DNA of 64,000 bases from Desulfovibrio aminophilus DSM 12254. Its GTDB lineage: Bacteria > Desulfobacterota > Desulfovibrionia > Desulfovibrionales > Desulfovibrionaceae. This document shows positions 47,153 to 56,416 of the stretch, piece by piece. The position numbers and the translations under genes were made by a program. Where the stretch lies: contig NZ_AUMA01000003.1 in assembly GCF_000422565.1 (NCBI RefSeq), positions 1-64,000 on the forward strand. The letters run 5' to 3'. How positions within the stretch are numbered: position 1 is the first letter of the stretch; the number at the start of each line of letters is the position of its first letter. Below the pieces are notes generated by a model, which saw only the letters and a program-made list of their open reading frames with translations, ran no database searches and was not told the DNA's origin.

Positions 47153-47181
47153 TTTACATTCGCTGGGAGCTACGCTATCAG
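47153..47181 (+). promoter_or_regulatory. Sigma-70 promoter
   Basis: TTTACA (47153-47158), a 17-base spacer and TATCAG (47176-47181) stand about 85 bases upstream of the DUF1614-type gene, which leads a three-gene unit. Confidence 0.45.
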
Positions 47182-47266
47182 CCAGGGTCAGACGGAGGCG
47201 AGAGTATCTTCCCGAGCCTCCGATGGCAACCGGCGCGGCCGCCGCCGCGCCGCCTCGAGCGTGCGC

Positions 47267-47998
47267 ATGTTCGGATCACCCGTCTTCCCTGGTCTCTGGG
47301 CCGTCGTGCTGATGCTGGCCTTCCTGGCCGGCCTGTTCTTTCTGTTCGTCTTTCTTCCCGTGAGTTTGGCGGCCGGGGCCTTCGCCAAGCTCGGCCTGAC
47401 TCCGCTTCAGGGGCTGCTCGTGTTCGTCCTGACCCTCCTGGGCCGGACCACCGACATTCCGTTGTTCCGCACGGGGCGGCTGGTGCGTCATTTCGGCGTG
47501 ACCATGCTGGGCCCGTTTTTATGCGTCTCTCCCCTCAACCGTCCGAATCGGCCCGAGGCCCTGCTGGCCGAACTGCGGGAGCAGACCGTGGCCGTGAACG
47601 TGGGCGGCTGCCTCATCCCGATGTTCGTGTCCGGCTACCTGCTGCTGCGGGACGGCGGAATCCTGGCGGCCTCTCCCTGGTTCTGGCTGTGCCTGGGGCT
47701 GGTGGCCGCAGCCTCCTTCGCTGCCGCGCGGGTGGTGCCGCATTTCGGTCTGCGCCTGCCCTTTTGGGTTCCCCCCGTGGCCACGGTGGTCACGGCGGCC
47801 ATGTTCGCGCCCGTGAACCTGGCCCCCGGCGTGGCCTACGCCGCCGGTACTCTGGGCGCGTTGCTCGGCGGCAACGTGCTTCATTATCTTGACCCACGTT
47901 CCATGGGTCGCCTGGACGCGCCCATCCTTTCCGTGGGCGGAGCGGGCACCTTCGGCGGCGTCTTTCTGGCGGGAATTCTCTCGGTGCTGCTTTCATGA
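47267..47998 (+). CDS. DUF1614-family membrane protein
   Basis: In this 243-residue protein, about seven membrane helices carry family-like turns [49 protein letters not shown] and [15 protein letters not shown]. Function is unknown for the family. The ATG at 47267 lacks a strong ribosome site; GTG 47261 is a possible alternative. The last codons overlap the DUF523 gene by 4 bases, and the MoaB-like gene follows, so they form one transcript. Confidence 0.8.
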   Translation: MFGSPVFPGLWAVVLMLAFLAGLFFLFVFLPVSLAAGAFAKLGLTPLQGLLVFVLTLLGRTTDIPLFRTGRLVRHFGVTMLGPFLCVSPLNRPNRPEALLAELREQTVAVNVGGCLIPMFVSGYLLLRDGGILAASPWFWLCLGLVAAASFAAARVVPHFGLRLPFWVPPVATVVTAAMFAPVNLAPGVAYAAGTLGALLGGNVLHYLDPRSMGRLDAPILSVGGAGTFGGVFLAGILSVLLS

Positions 47999-48528
47999 AC
48001 CACGCAGCACTTCCCTTGGTGGGCGTGAGCCGCTGTCTGCTGGGCCAGCGCGTACGTTACGACGGACGCGACAAGTTCGCGCCCCGGGTGGCCGCCCTGG
48101 CCGGGTACTGCCTCCTTGTGCCGTTCTGCCCGGAGGTGGAGGCGGGTATGCCCGTCCCGCGCGAGCCCGCTCACGTGGGCGGCTCACCTCTCGAACCGCG
48201 TTTTGTCGGCAACCGCAGCCTGGAGGACCACACCTTCCGGCTCATGGGCCGGATCATGGCCCGGCTGGAAGAACTGGCGCGTACGCCGCTCTCCGGCTAC
48301 GTCTTCAAGAGCGGGTCGCCGAGTTGCGCGGCCGTGGAGATGGTTTCCGTGTTCGACGACCTCGGCCGGACGCGCGGGCGATCCCTGGGATTGTTCGCCC
48401 GGGCTTTCCGGGAGCGTTTTCCCTGGATTCCGGTGGCCGACGAGCGTGTGCTGGCCGACCATTCCCGCTGGGCGGACTTTTTTAAGGCCGTGCGCCGCCG
48501 CCATCGGCGGCGGGGAGGAGAGGTATGA
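47995..48528 (+). CDS. DUF523/TudS-like protein
   Basis: The 177 residues hold family cysteines in VSRCLLGQRVRYDG, PFCPEVEAGM and FKSGSPSCA. The family includes TudS, an Fe-S-dependent thiouracil desulfidase, in which three cysteines bind the cluster. These three positions are conserved here, so an Fe-S desulfidase-type role is plausible though not shown. It overlaps the DUF1614-type gene by 4 bases and the MoaB-like gene by 4. Confidence 0.8.
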   Translation: MNHAALPLVGVSRCLLGQRVRYDGRDKFAPRVAALAGYCLLVPFCPEVEAGMPVPREPAHVGGSPLEPRFVGNRSLEDHTFRLMGRIMARLEELARTPLSGYVFKSGSPSCAAVEMVSVFDDLGRTRGRSLGLFARAFRERFPWIPVADERVLADHSRWADFFKAVRRRHRRRGGEV

Positions 48529-49298
48529 AGGAATTGACCGCGCGCATCGACGGAGAGTTCCTTGCCGGGCAGCGCTTCGTGCTCGCCGACGGCGAAGTGA
48601 CCGCGGCGCGTTGGCCCGTGCTGGCGGGGCGGAACATTCCGCCCCTGCGCGTCGGCGACGTGCTGACGCGCGGCGGGGAACCGTTCGCGCGCGTGGAGTC
48701 CGCGTCCTGGTGGACGGGGAATCCCTCACGGCGTGTCTGGATCCTGGAGGCTTTGGCCCGGCTGGAGCCTGGCGAAGTGGCCCTCGAGCATGAGCGCCGG
48801 GGGCGGACCCTGGCCTGGATCACCTTGAGCGACAAGGGTGCCGCCGGCCTTCGGGCCGACGCCTCCGGGCCGCTTATCGAGGAGATGGTGCGGGCGATCC
48901 TGCCCCTCGGGCTGGCGCGCGGATTCGTGCTGCCCGACGACGAACGGGCCCTGCGGGCGCTCATCGCGGATCTGGCTCTGGTCCAAGGCTACGACCTGAT
49001 TCTGACCACGGGTGGCACCGGGGTGGCCCCGCGCGACGTGACCCCGGAGGCGACCCTGGCCGTGATCGAGAAGCGTCTGCCTGGTTTCGAGCGGGCCATG
49101 ACCGCCGCCAGCCTGACCAAGACGCCGTTCGGGGCGGTTTCCCGGGCCGTGGCCGGAACCCTGGGACAAAGCCTCGTGCTCAACCTTCCCGGCAGCCCCA
49201 AAGCCGTGCGTGAATGCCTGGAGCCGTTGCTGCCAGCCTTGGCCCATACGCTGGACAAGCTTCAGGGCGACCCGGCCGAGTGTGGCGGTCCGGCCTGA
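48525..49298 (+). CDS. MogA/MoaB-like molybdopterin-binding protein
   Basis: The 257 residues split into two. Residues about 95-250 are a MoaB/MogA fold: AWITLSDKGAAGLR, LILTTGGTGVAPRDVTPEAT and LVLNLPGSPKAVRECLEPL. These enzymes adenylate molybdopterin before molybdenum insertion. The N-terminal ~95 residues (DGEVTAARWPVLAGRNIPPL onward) I do not assign; they may be a MOSC-like or binding extension. Overlap with DUF523 by 4 bases suggests co-transcription. The molybdoenzyme in this window would benefit. Confidence 0.82.
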   Translation: MKELTARIDGEFLAGQRFVLADGEVTAARWPVLAGRNIPPLRVGDVLTRGGEPFARVESASWWTGNPSRRVWILEALARLEPGEVALEHERRGRTLAWITLSDKGAAGLRADASGPLIEEMVRAILPLGLARGFVLPDDERALRALIADLALVQGYDLILTTGGTGVAPRDVTPEATLAVIEKRLPGFERAMTAASLTKTPFGAVSRAVAGTLGQSLVLNLPGSPKAVRECLEPLLPALAHTLDKLQGDPAECGGPA

Positions 49299-49371
49299 TG
49301 GCCCCGGCGTTGCGCGCTACGTCTTGCATCCTGTAAAGAAACTTGGTACTTGGGCAAAGTCTGTCCTGCGA

Positions 49372-49389
49372 ATTAAATGTTTGTTTAAT
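49372..49389. promoter_or_regulatory. Inverted repeat in the tolC-type promoter region
   Basis: ATTAAA-TGTTTG-TTTAAT is a perfect 6-6-6 inverted repeat 30 bases before the start codon. A weak promoter (TTGGGC, 17 bases, TTAAAT) overlaps it, so it could be a repressor site. Confidence 0.4.
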
Positions 49390-49418
49390 CCGGACGCGAG
49401 CCAGTCACGGAGTCCTGC

Positions 49419-50798
49419 ATGACACTGAAATCTAAATTTTTTCTGTGGGCGATGCCGCTATTTTTCCTCTTGCTGGCCGTCCCCGCCTGGACCCAGGACG
49501 CCCCGGACGCGGCGGCCGAGCCCGCCAAAATCCCGCCCATTCCGGCGGGAGCCAAGCTGGACATGCGCGCGGCGGTGCAGCGCGGTCTGGACGCCAACCC
49601 GGCCATCGTCGCGGCTCGGCACGCCCTGCTGGGGTCCGAGTCCGGGCGCAAGTCCGCCTTGGCCGACTTTTTCCCTACGGCCAGCTCCAGTTACGGCTGG
49701 ACCCATGACGACCGCGTACCCCGGCAGGCCGGCGTCCGCGTCGGCGACCAGGATTCCTGGGCCTACCAGTTCAACCTGAATCAGCCCCTGTTCACCGGCT
49801 TCCGTCTCCTGTCCACCTACCAGAAGGCGCGATTGGCCAAGGAGCAGAACGAGGACAAACTCTATCAGGCCGAACTGAGCCTGATCCAGAGCATCCAGAC
49901 GGCCTTTTTGAGTCTGCTGCAGGGCCGCATGGACGTGAAGAGCGCCCAGGACTCCGTGGAGCGCCTCAAGTCCCAGTTGCAGGTCACCCAGGCGTTTTAC
50001 GAGGTCGGACTGAAACCCCGCCTGGACGTGCTCCAGGCCGAGGTTCAGTTGGCCACGGCCCAGCAGGAACTGCTCAAGGCCCAGAACGCCGTGGACACGC
50101 AGACTGCCCAGCTGAACACCCTCTTGGATCTGCCGCTCGAGGCGGGCGTGAACTATGTCGGTGAGCTGGACTACGCCCCCTTCACGCGGACCCTGGAACA
50201 ATGTCTGACCCAGGCCTACAAGGAACGCCCGGACCTGCGCATCGGCGAGAAGAGTGTGCAGATGGCCGAGAAGGACTCCACCATCACGGCCAGCGCGTAC
50301 TACCCCCAGGTATCCGCCGACTACAACTACAACAAGGCGGGGGACGACCCGCTGACCGGGGAAAGCAAGCATCTGAGCAATTCCAACCAGGAAAACTGGA
50401 ACGTGGGCCTCAATCTCCAATGGAAGATGTGGCAGTGGGGCAGCACCTACTACGCCCATGACCAGAGCCAGGAGACCGTGAAGCAGATCCGGTCCGAGCT
50501 GGACAAGACCCGGCTCAACGCCGGCTTCGAGGTCAAGAGCGGGATGCTGAGCATGCGGGAGGCCGCGGACCGCATCGGCGTGGCCCGCAAGTCCGTGGAG
50601 GCCGCCCGTGAGTCCTACCGCATGGCCCTGGCCCGGTATCAGGCCCAGGTGGGAACCAACACCGACCTGCTCAACGCCCAGTCGGACGTGAGCAAGAGCG
50701 AAGCCGAACTGAACGGCGCCCTGGCCGACTACGCCAAGGCCTTGTCCAACCTCTACGTGTCCATGGGCCAGAAGAATCCCGGTTTGGCCATCGAGTAG
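49419..50798 (+). CDS. TolC-family outer membrane efflux/secretion protein
   Basis: The 459 residues begin with a signal peptide (about 1-25, ending AVPAWTQ). Two repeated TolC halves are visible: the first ending QFNLNQPLFTGFRL, the second with WNVGLNLQWKMWQWGSTYYA, each with long Gln/Ala/Asp-rich coiled-coil hairpins (LDVLQAEVQLATAQQELLKA; NTDLLNAQSDVSKSEAELNG). TolC trimers form the outer channel of type I secretion or RND pumps. No inner-membrane partner is adjacent; a zinc-ribbon protein and a lytic transglycosylase follow. Confidence 0.92.
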   Translation: MTLKSKFFLWAMPLFFLLLAVPAWTQDAPDAAAEPAKIPPIPAGAKLDMRAAVQRGLDANPAIVAARHALLGSESGRKSALADFFPTASSSYGWTHDDRVPRQAGVRVGDQDSWAYQFNLNQPLFTGFRLLSTYQKARLAKEQNEDKLYQAELSLIQSIQTAFLSLLQGRMDVKSAQDSVERLKSQLQVTQAFYEVGLKPRLDVLQAEVQLATAQQELLKAQNAVDTQTAQLNTLLDLPLEAGVNYVGELDYAPFTRTLEQCLTQAYKERPDLRIGEKSVQMAEKDSTITASAYYPQVSADYNYNKAGDDPLTGESKHLSNSNQENWNVGLNLQWKMWQWGSTYYAHDQSQETVKQIRSELDKTRLNAGFEVKSGMLSMREAADRIGVARKSVEAARESYRMALARYQAQVGTNTDLLNAQSDVSKSEAELNGALADYAKALSNLYVSMGQKNPGLAIE

Positions 50799-50801
50799 CG
50801 C

Positions 50802-50993
50802 ATGGACACGCAAGGGCGGTCGTCCCTGGCCTGCCCCGCCTGCCGGGGACGCCTCCATCCCGTGCGCGGCTGCCGCGAAGTCGCGCTGGTCTGCGCTGAC
50901 TGCGGCGCGAAATACCCGGTACGCCGGTTCGCCGCTTTTTTGGATGATGCTTTTGAGGAGGAAGTAGCCCTTGTTCCTCTGGACCGACTCTGA
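50802..50993 (+). CDS. Small zinc-ribbon (Trm112-like) protein
   Basis: The 63 residues have two CXXC knuckles, LACPACRGRL and LVCADCGAKYPVRRF, and the hydrophobic end typical of Trm112-like proteins. It starts 3 bases after the TolC-family stop and is probably co-transcribed. Trm112-like proteins pair with methyltransferases or serve as adaptors; the partner here is unknown. Confidence 0.75.
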   Translation: MDTQGRSSLACPACRGRLHPVRGCREVALVCADCGAKYPVRRFAAFLDDAFEEEVALVPLDRL

Positions 50994-51015
50994 TTGTTCG
51001 GGGCGCGCGCCTCGC

Positions 51016-51936
51016 ATGGGCCGGGGCCTGGCGGCCCTGGCCCTTTTTTTCTGTCTGCTGGCCGCGGATGTCCGGGCCTCGGGCGATCAACGTTCGGGGT
51101 ATGAGGTCTGGACGCCCCTGGTCGAGCGGCTCGTGGCCGACGGCTTCGCCCCTGGCGACCTGCGACGGCTGTTTTCCGATCCCGTCATGGTCTATGACCC
51201 CCAGGTCATGGCCCGCAAGATGAGCCCCCTGTTGGATGCCAAGCTGGCGCCGCCCGAGCCGAAGGCCGCCGAGCCCGAGGTTGACGCGCGTTATCTCAAC
51301 CCCATCCTGCTGGCCGGAGCCTACGGCTATCTGCGGGAGAACAAGGATCTGCTGCGGAGGCTGCGCGACCGCTATGGGGTTCCCGAAGAGGTGCTGGTGG
51401 CCCTGCTGCTGGTGGAGACCAAGCTCGGGCTGAACACCGGCACGGCCAAGGCCGCCTGGGCGCTGGCCAACATGGCCCTGGCCCGGAACCTTTCGGACAT
51501 CGAGCCCTATCTTTCGCGCTCGGACCTGGACCCGGAGATCCGCGTCTGGCTCGACGAGCGCACCCGCCAGAAATCGGACTGGGCCTATGAGGAACTGGAA
51601 GCGCTGCTGCGCTATGCCGAGGCTTTGGGGCGCGATCCTCTGGACATTCCCGGTTCGGCTTACGGGGCCATAGGACAGTGTCAGTTCATGCCCACCAACG
51701 CCCTGGCCTATGGCGAGGACGGCGACGGCGACGGCCGCGTGGATCTCTTCGCCAAGGAGGACGCCCTGGCCAGCATGGCCCGCTTCCTCAAGGAGCACGG
51801 CTGGAAGGATGGACTCGACGAACAGGGGCGCTTCCGCGTCATCTACCGCTACAACCATTCCGCGAGCTACGCCCGCACCGTGCTGGCGGTGGCCGACAGC
51901 CTGACCCGCATCGGCCGGACCTTCGGCGCCGGTTGA
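51016..51936 (+). CDS. Lytic murein transglycosylase (MltB-like)
   Basis: The 306 residues start at ATG 51016; the signal peptide is GLAALALFFCLLAADVRA. The catalytic Glu lies in LLLVETKLGLNTG, followed by YGAIGQCQFMPTNAL and the calcium-like loop GDGDGRVD, then YRYNHSASYARTVL. MltB-type enzymes cleave peptidoglycan to anhydromuropeptides in the periplasm. An upstream TTG (50971) with GAGGAGG is an alternative start, but the later start gives a proper signal sequence. Confidence 0.88.
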   Translation: MGRGLAALALFFCLLAADVRASGDQRSGYEVWTPLVERLVADGFAPGDLRRLFSDPVMVYDPQVMARKMSPLLDAKLAPPEPKAAEPEVDARYLNPILLAGAYGYLRENKDLLRRLRDRYGVPEEVLVALLLVETKLGLNTGTAKAAWALANMALARNLSDIEPYLSRSDLDPEIRVWLDERTRQKSDWAYEELEALLRYAEALGRDPLDIPGSAYGAIGQCQFMPTNALAYGEDGDGDGRVDLFAKEDALASMARFLKEHGWKDGLDEQGRFRVIYRYNHSASYARTVLAVADSLTRIGRTFGAG

Positions 51937-51937
51937 C

Positions 51938-53047
51938 TCAGGCCGAGATCAGGCCCTGGTAGAGGCTCAGTGTGCGGGTCAGGAAGTCCCGCCCCGAGAG
52001 CTGGGAGATGACCAGACGTTGCTCGGCGGCCAGGGATTCCCGAAAGGTCGGGCTTTCCACCGCCTCGCGCAGCTTGAGGGCCAGGGCCCGCGGGTCGCCC
52101 GGGGAAACCAGGGCGCGACGGCTGACCAGATCGGGCATCACGCCCACGTCCGTGGAGACGAGCGGACGGCCGGAGACCATGATTTCCAGGGCGGCCCGGG
52201 CGATGGTTTCGGACCAGAGGGAGGCCACCACGCCCAGGTCCAGGGCCGAGAGGCAGGCCGAGATGTCCTCGCGTCGGCCGCTGATCCGGGTGCTGTCCGC
52301 GACCCCGTATCGGTCGAGCCAGTCCGTCACCTCGCGGGTCCGGGTGGCCGAGTCGAAGCCGATCAGGAACAGCCGCGCCTGGGACAGCCCCATCTCGCCG
52401 CGCAGCAGGGAGACCGCCTCGATGCACTCCTTCTGGCCCTTGACCCGGTCGAAACGGCCCACCAGGCCCAGGACCACGTCCGAGGGGGCGAAGCCGAATT
52501 CGCGTCGCACCCGATCCCGGCCTTCGGGATCGAAGCGGAAGGCCTCGGTGTCCACGCCGCCTGGGATGATCCAGAGCGCGCGTTCCGGCGTCTTCATCCT
52601 GGTCAGGAAGTGCCGGGCCATGGCCTTGTTCGTCACGACCACGGCGTCGGCCGCCTCGGCGTGCAGCCAGCGGTTCAGGGCGTCATGGCGCGGGGGGCGT
52701 TGATCGCCCCGGGTGCGCACGAGCTTGAAGTCGTGGCCGAAGCGTTTGAGCAGGGCCCAGAGGAAGAAGCCTTCGCCCCGATGGCAGTTGACGATTTGCG
52801 GCCGGAATTCCCGGAGCATCCGGGCGGCCTGGCGCGCGGAACGCAGCAGCGTCAAGGGGTTGTTGCTGTTCAGGTCCAGGGACAGCACCGGCAGGCCGAA
52901 CTCATGGGCCTTGCGTTCCGGCTCGGTGTCGGGCTGGACCACCATGAGCACGCCGTGCCCGGCATCCCGAAGCAGGCGGCCCAAATACAGGGCGTACCAC
53001 GCGGTGGCGTTGTACCAACGGACGTTGATGACCTGGACGACGTTCAT
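51938..53047 (-). CDS. Glycosyltransferase family 4
   Basis: The 369 residues start at ATG 53047, behind GGGGAGAAGC. The GT-B fold is indicated by the N-terminal VVQVINVRWYNATAWYALYL and the C-terminal donor domain: LVGRFDRVKGQKECIEAV, LFLIGFDSA, SALDLGVVASLWSETIARAA with the Glu-x7-Glu-like motif, and RPLVSTDVGVMPDLV. It transfers a sugar from an activated nucleotide donor, likely to lipopolysaccharide or another surface glycan. It stands alone, facing a MoaE-like gene across a 137-base gap. Confidence 0.88.
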   Translation of the reverse strand: MNVVQVINVRWYNATAWYALYLGRLLRDAGHGVLMVVQPDTEPERKAHEFGLPVLSLDLNSNNPLTLLRSARQAARMLREFRPQIVNCHRGEGFFLWALLKRFGHDFKLVRTRGDQRPPRHDALNRWLHAEAADAVVVTNKAMARHFLTRMKTPERALWIIPGGVDTEAFRFDPEGRDRVRREFGFAPSDVVLGLVGRFDRVKGQKECIEAVSLLRGEMGLSQARLFLIGFDSATRTREVTDWLDRYGVADSTRISGRREDISACLSALDLGVVASLWSETIARAALEIMVSGRPLVSTDVGVMPDLVSRRALVSPGDPRALALKLREAVESPTFRESLAAEQRLVISQLSGRDFLTRTLSLYQGLISA

Positions 53048-53184
53048 GCTTCTCCCCGGGGCCTGGCCCCGGCCAGGGATTATGACAGCGCGAGGCTTCG
53101 GCCGCAACCGTGCGCGGCGATGGTTTTTTTCCGCGCCGCCCCATATAGGGAAACACGGGACAGGCCGAAATGACGGGAGGAAGC

Positions 53185-53547
53185 CTAGCCCATGATTTCG
53201 CGCTTGGCCACGGCCTCGGATTTGATGCGGTCCAGGAGGTCGGCGAGGGCGGGCTTCACGTTCTCACGGATGTCTCCGGCCACGACCAGGAAGAGTACGT
53301 CGTCGCCGGGTTTGAGCAGGCCGGAGCGGCACTCGGCCAGGACGCGGAAGATGCCCGGGCGGTTCTGGATTTCGTCGCAGATGGCGTTCATCCGCTCCTC
53401 GTCGTGGGTGATGTCCACGGCCACGACGTTTTCCCTGTTGGCGCGCGACCAGCCGCGGACCACGCCGTTGTGGACCAGGATCATGCCGACATTTTCGGTG
53501 AAGCCGGGTTCGGTTTTGAGTTTTGCGATGGCTGCTGATATGTCCAT
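53185..53547 (-). CDS. MoaE-like protein
   Basis: The 120 residues follow the MoaE plan: GMILVHNGVVRGWSR, VAVDITHDEERMNAICDEI and CRSGLLKPGDDVLFLVVAG ending with NVKPALADLLDRIKSEAVAKREIMG. MoaE carries the active site of molybdopterin synthase and its Lys near the C-terminus. The catalytic text usually reads HRxG; here CRSG replaces it and the IWKKE end is altered, so it may be a relative with a different job. The ATG 53547 follows AAGGAG. A MoaD is not adjacent. Confidence 0.65.
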   Translation of the reverse strand: MDISAAIAKLKTEPGFTENVGMILVHNGVVRGWSRANRENVVAVDITHDEERMNAICDEIQNRPGIFRVLAECRSGLLKPGDDVLFLVVAGDIRENVKPALADLLDRIKSEAVAKREIMG

Positions 53548-53585
53548 TTTCGGGCTCCTTGGGCACTGATTGATCGGGAGTGACA

Positions 53586-56351
53586 ATGTACAATCTCTCC
53601 GTCCTCTTGCAAAGCCTCCCGCATATCCAGCAATCGCGCTTGGTCGGCTCGGGCTATGCGGCCTGGCTCTCCTGGTCCGGCGCGCCCAACACGTCCATGG
53701 CCCACACGCTGAAGGACTACGGCGGGGTGCTCATGGCCCAGGATACGGGCCAAGCCCTGTGGTTCTTCCCCGGGATGGAAGTCTTCCGGGCCGTGGCCCG
53801 GCTCCAGATATGGTCCCGGCTCAACGCCATGCCCATGCTCTGCCAGGTGGTCCCGGCCACGTTCCTGGTAGGCTACGACTTCGCGCTCTCGCTCTCCCTG
53901 TCGCCGGAGCTGACCGACCAGCAGGCCAACCCGGGCCAGGACTTCGCCGTCTGGATTCACCCCAAGCTCAAGGAGGCGGTGGAGAGCATCCCCGGCCTGG
54001 ACCTCAAGCCCGGCCCCGGGGTCACGGGGTTCGCCTCCTCGGTGCAGTGGCTTCAGTTTCATGCCGACCAGGGCCTGGACTACGAAACCAGCCTGGGCTG
54101 GTTTTTCGTCATCAAGCCCCTGGGCAAGCTCGGCGACAAGGAGAGCATCCTGGTCTGGCGGGGTTTCTTCTCCGAAATTCAGACGGCGCTCCAGCGTCTG
54201 GACCTGAAATACATCTCCGACGTGCGCGACGGCTACGTCATCTTTCCGCTGGGCAGCGTCCGTCTTTTGCGCGCCTGGTGCCAGGAGATGCTCAACCTGA
54301 CCGCTTCGGTGAAGGAGGGCGGGCGGGAGTATTGGCCCTGCGTCATGGCCGCGGTCCCGCAGAAGGGGCTGACCTTCAGCGCCGAACTGCCCAAGAAGGT
54401 CGGACTGGACTGGGAGCGTTTGGCCCCGGACTACCCGCATCTGCAATACCGCGACGCCTTTCCCCTGGCGGAATGGTTCAAGATCAACGAGATCCGCCAC
54501 GGGGTCGATCAGGAGGGTCTGGAAACCTGGTGCAACCTGAGCCTGAAGGCCGGGGAGGGGCGCGGCGGCGAAGGCAGCCTGGAGGTTCCCCTGCCGCGCA
54601 AGCTGACCGTCGGCGAGGGCCAGGGCTGTTTCTATTGCGGGCTCAAGGACCACGGACCGGCCACATGCCCCACCAGGGGCCTGACCCGCATCGCCCCGGA
54701 GGTTTGGAACAAGCTGGCCACGGTCAACATGGACGCCCTGGTGGCCGGGCTCCAGACCCTGGAAAAGTCCCTGGAGCCGTCCCGGGTGGCAGCCTCCCTG
54801 GAGCATCTCGCCGGTGGCGGGGACAAGCTGGAAAACCTGCTGGCCCGCGCCGTGTTCGAAATCAACGCGCCGAGTCAACTGCGCATACTGCAACTGGTCT
54901 GGCGCAGCAGGGGCAAGGAGTGGTCCACGGGCCTGAGCCAGCTGGCTCCGGAGGACGCCCCCTATGCCTGGGCCTCGCTGGAGGCCGTGCGCGGCGGTGA
55001 TCTGGACCGGGCCGAATCCATGCTCAAACAGGCCAGTCTGAAGTACATGCGCAGCTACCAGCCGCCCTCGCTGCTGGGTTTCGTGGCCCTGGAGAAAGGC
55101 GATGCGCATCAGGCCGGGTTCTATTGGCAGGAGGCTGAACGCCTGAGCTACACGCCGTTGCAGCAGGGGTATTTCCTCTACCTTCAGGGGCGTGTTCTTG
55201 AGATTCAGGGCGAGTTCAAGGAAGCCTCGTCGCTGTTCAAGCGCGCCGCCTCGGTTTCGCCGGACTGGCTGGATCCGACCTATCGCGAGGCCGTCTGCCT
55301 CGTGAAGATGGGCTTCACCGGGCAGGGCATGGATATCCTTGAGCGGCTCATCGAGCGTGATCCGAACATATTCAACCGCATCCTGCTCGACATGGAGCTG
55401 GACCGCGGGCGGATGCAGATCATGGGCGCGCTCTTCAGCCTCTGGCGCGTGGCCGAAACCAAGTGCGAAGAGGAGAAGGCCCTGGTGGCCACGCTGTCTT
55501 CCGAGGTGGCCCAGCGCTTCGAGGATGGCCACGCCTTCTTCGAACCGGCCCAGGAGCGCCTGGAGCGTATGCGCCGGCTCACCGAGCGGCGCAACTTCGT
55601 GGCTTTCCGCACCCTTGTGAGCGGTGTGGACGAGTTCGCGGCCGAGATGAACACCCAGGTGGAGACCGACATCAAGCGCATTCGGGCCCGGGCCGACCAC
55701 TATTACGATCGCCTGCGCGAGATCCAGCGCGAGGCAGCCTGGTTTCCCTTTCCCAAGTTGCTTCTGGAGTTCAATAAGGACTTCAATTTCTGCGTCGAGA
55801 AGATGAACTGGATGCGGGACCAGCACCTCAAGGTGGCCGAGAACTTCCGCAAGACCCTGCGTTTTCTGGGTGAGATCGAGGACCGCATCGGCAGGCTCCA
55901 GAAACGGCTGGTGACGTTGCGCATCGTGCGCGACAGCACGCTCTTCGTCCTGCTCCTTGGGCGCACCTTCATCTGGCTGGAGATCATCGGCCTGGGCTTG
56001 GCCCTGGTGACCATCCCGCTGCTCATCTACATGACCAGGCAGGCTCCCGGGAATTGGCTGGTGACGCTCATCCTGGAGCAGAAGTGGGAGTTTCAGAAGG
56101 GACTCGTGATCATTCTCTCCGTTTTGGCCCTCGCCTTGGCCGCGGTCAAGACCGCCTTCTCCTTCGAGAAGCGCAAGCGCCAGCTCTTCGAGCGCAAGGA
56201 ACAGGAGTTCCAGGACCGCGTCCAGGCCCGCAGGGCGGCCATGAAGGGTGGGGCTCCGGGGACCGGAAAGGCGCAGACCAGGACTCCGGCCAAGCCTTTG
56301 GTCAAGAGTCCCGCCAAGCCTCCGGCCAAGCCCGGAGCCAAGGGAAAATAA
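53586..56351 (+). CDS. Large membrane protein with TPR-like repeats and a CCHC zinc-knuckle motif
   Basis: In the 921 residues, the first 340 are a soluble region without a recognised family. Residues 348-361 read CFYCGLKDHGPATC, exactly C-X2-C-X4-H-X4-C, the zinc-knuckle spacing. After that come TPR-like helices (near VALEKGDAHQAGFYWQEAER and LQGRVLEIQGEFKEASSLFK), a coiled-coil region, two membrane helices (about 778-818 and 838-858) and a Lys/Pro/Ala tail (KPLVKSPAKPPAKPG). Start ATG 53586 is supported by GGGAG. The gene is divergent from the MoaE-like gene 38 bases away. Confidence 0.75.
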   Translation: MYNLSVLLQSLPHIQQSRLVGSGYAAWLSWSGAPNTSMAHTLKDYGGVLMAQDTGQALWFFPGMEVFRAVARLQIWSRLNAMPMLCQVVPATFLVGYDFALSLSLSPELTDQQANPGQDFAVWIHPKLKEAVESIPGLDLKPGPGVTGFASSVQWLQFHADQGLDYETSLGWFFVIKPLGKLGDKESILVWRGFFSEIQTALQRLDLKYISDVRDGYVIFPLGSVRLLRAWCQEMLNLTASVKEGGREYWPCVMAAVPQKGLTFSAELPKKVGLDWERLAPDYPHLQYRDAFPLAEWFKINEIRHGVDQEGLETWCNLSLKAGEGRGGEGSLEVPLPRKLTVGEGQGCFYCGLKDHGPATCPTRGLTRIAPEVWNKLATVNMDALVAGLQTLEKSLEPSRVAASLEHLAGGGDKLENLLARAVFEINAPSQLRILQLVWRSRGKEWSTGLSQLAPEDAPYAWASLEAVRGGDLDRAESMLKQASLKYMRSYQPPSLLGFVALEKGDAHQAGFYWQEAERLSYTPLQQGYFLYLQGRVLEIQGEFKEASSLFKRAASVSPDWLDPTYREAVCLVKMGFTGQGMDILERLIERDPNIFNRILLDMELDRGRMQIMGALFSLWRVAETKCEEEKALVATLSSEVAQRFEDGHAFFEPAQERLERMRRLTERRNFVAFRTLVSGVDEFAAEMNTQVETDIKRIRARADHYYDRLREIQREAAWFPFPKLLLEFNKDFNFCVEKMNWMRDQHLKVAENFRKTLRFLGEIEDRIGRLQKRLVTLRIVRDSTLFVLLLGRTFIWLEIIGLGLALVTIPLLIYMTRQAPGNWLVTLILEQKWEFQKGLVIILSVLALALAAVKTAFSFEKRKRQLFERKEQEFQDRVQARRAAMKGGAPGTGKAQTRTPAKPLVKSPAKPPAKPGAKGK

Positions 56352-56416
56352 TGGACGCGGGCGGCGCCCCCTGGTGACGATGCGCCAGGGGCGCGGCCCC
56401 TAAGGAGAGAAACGTC

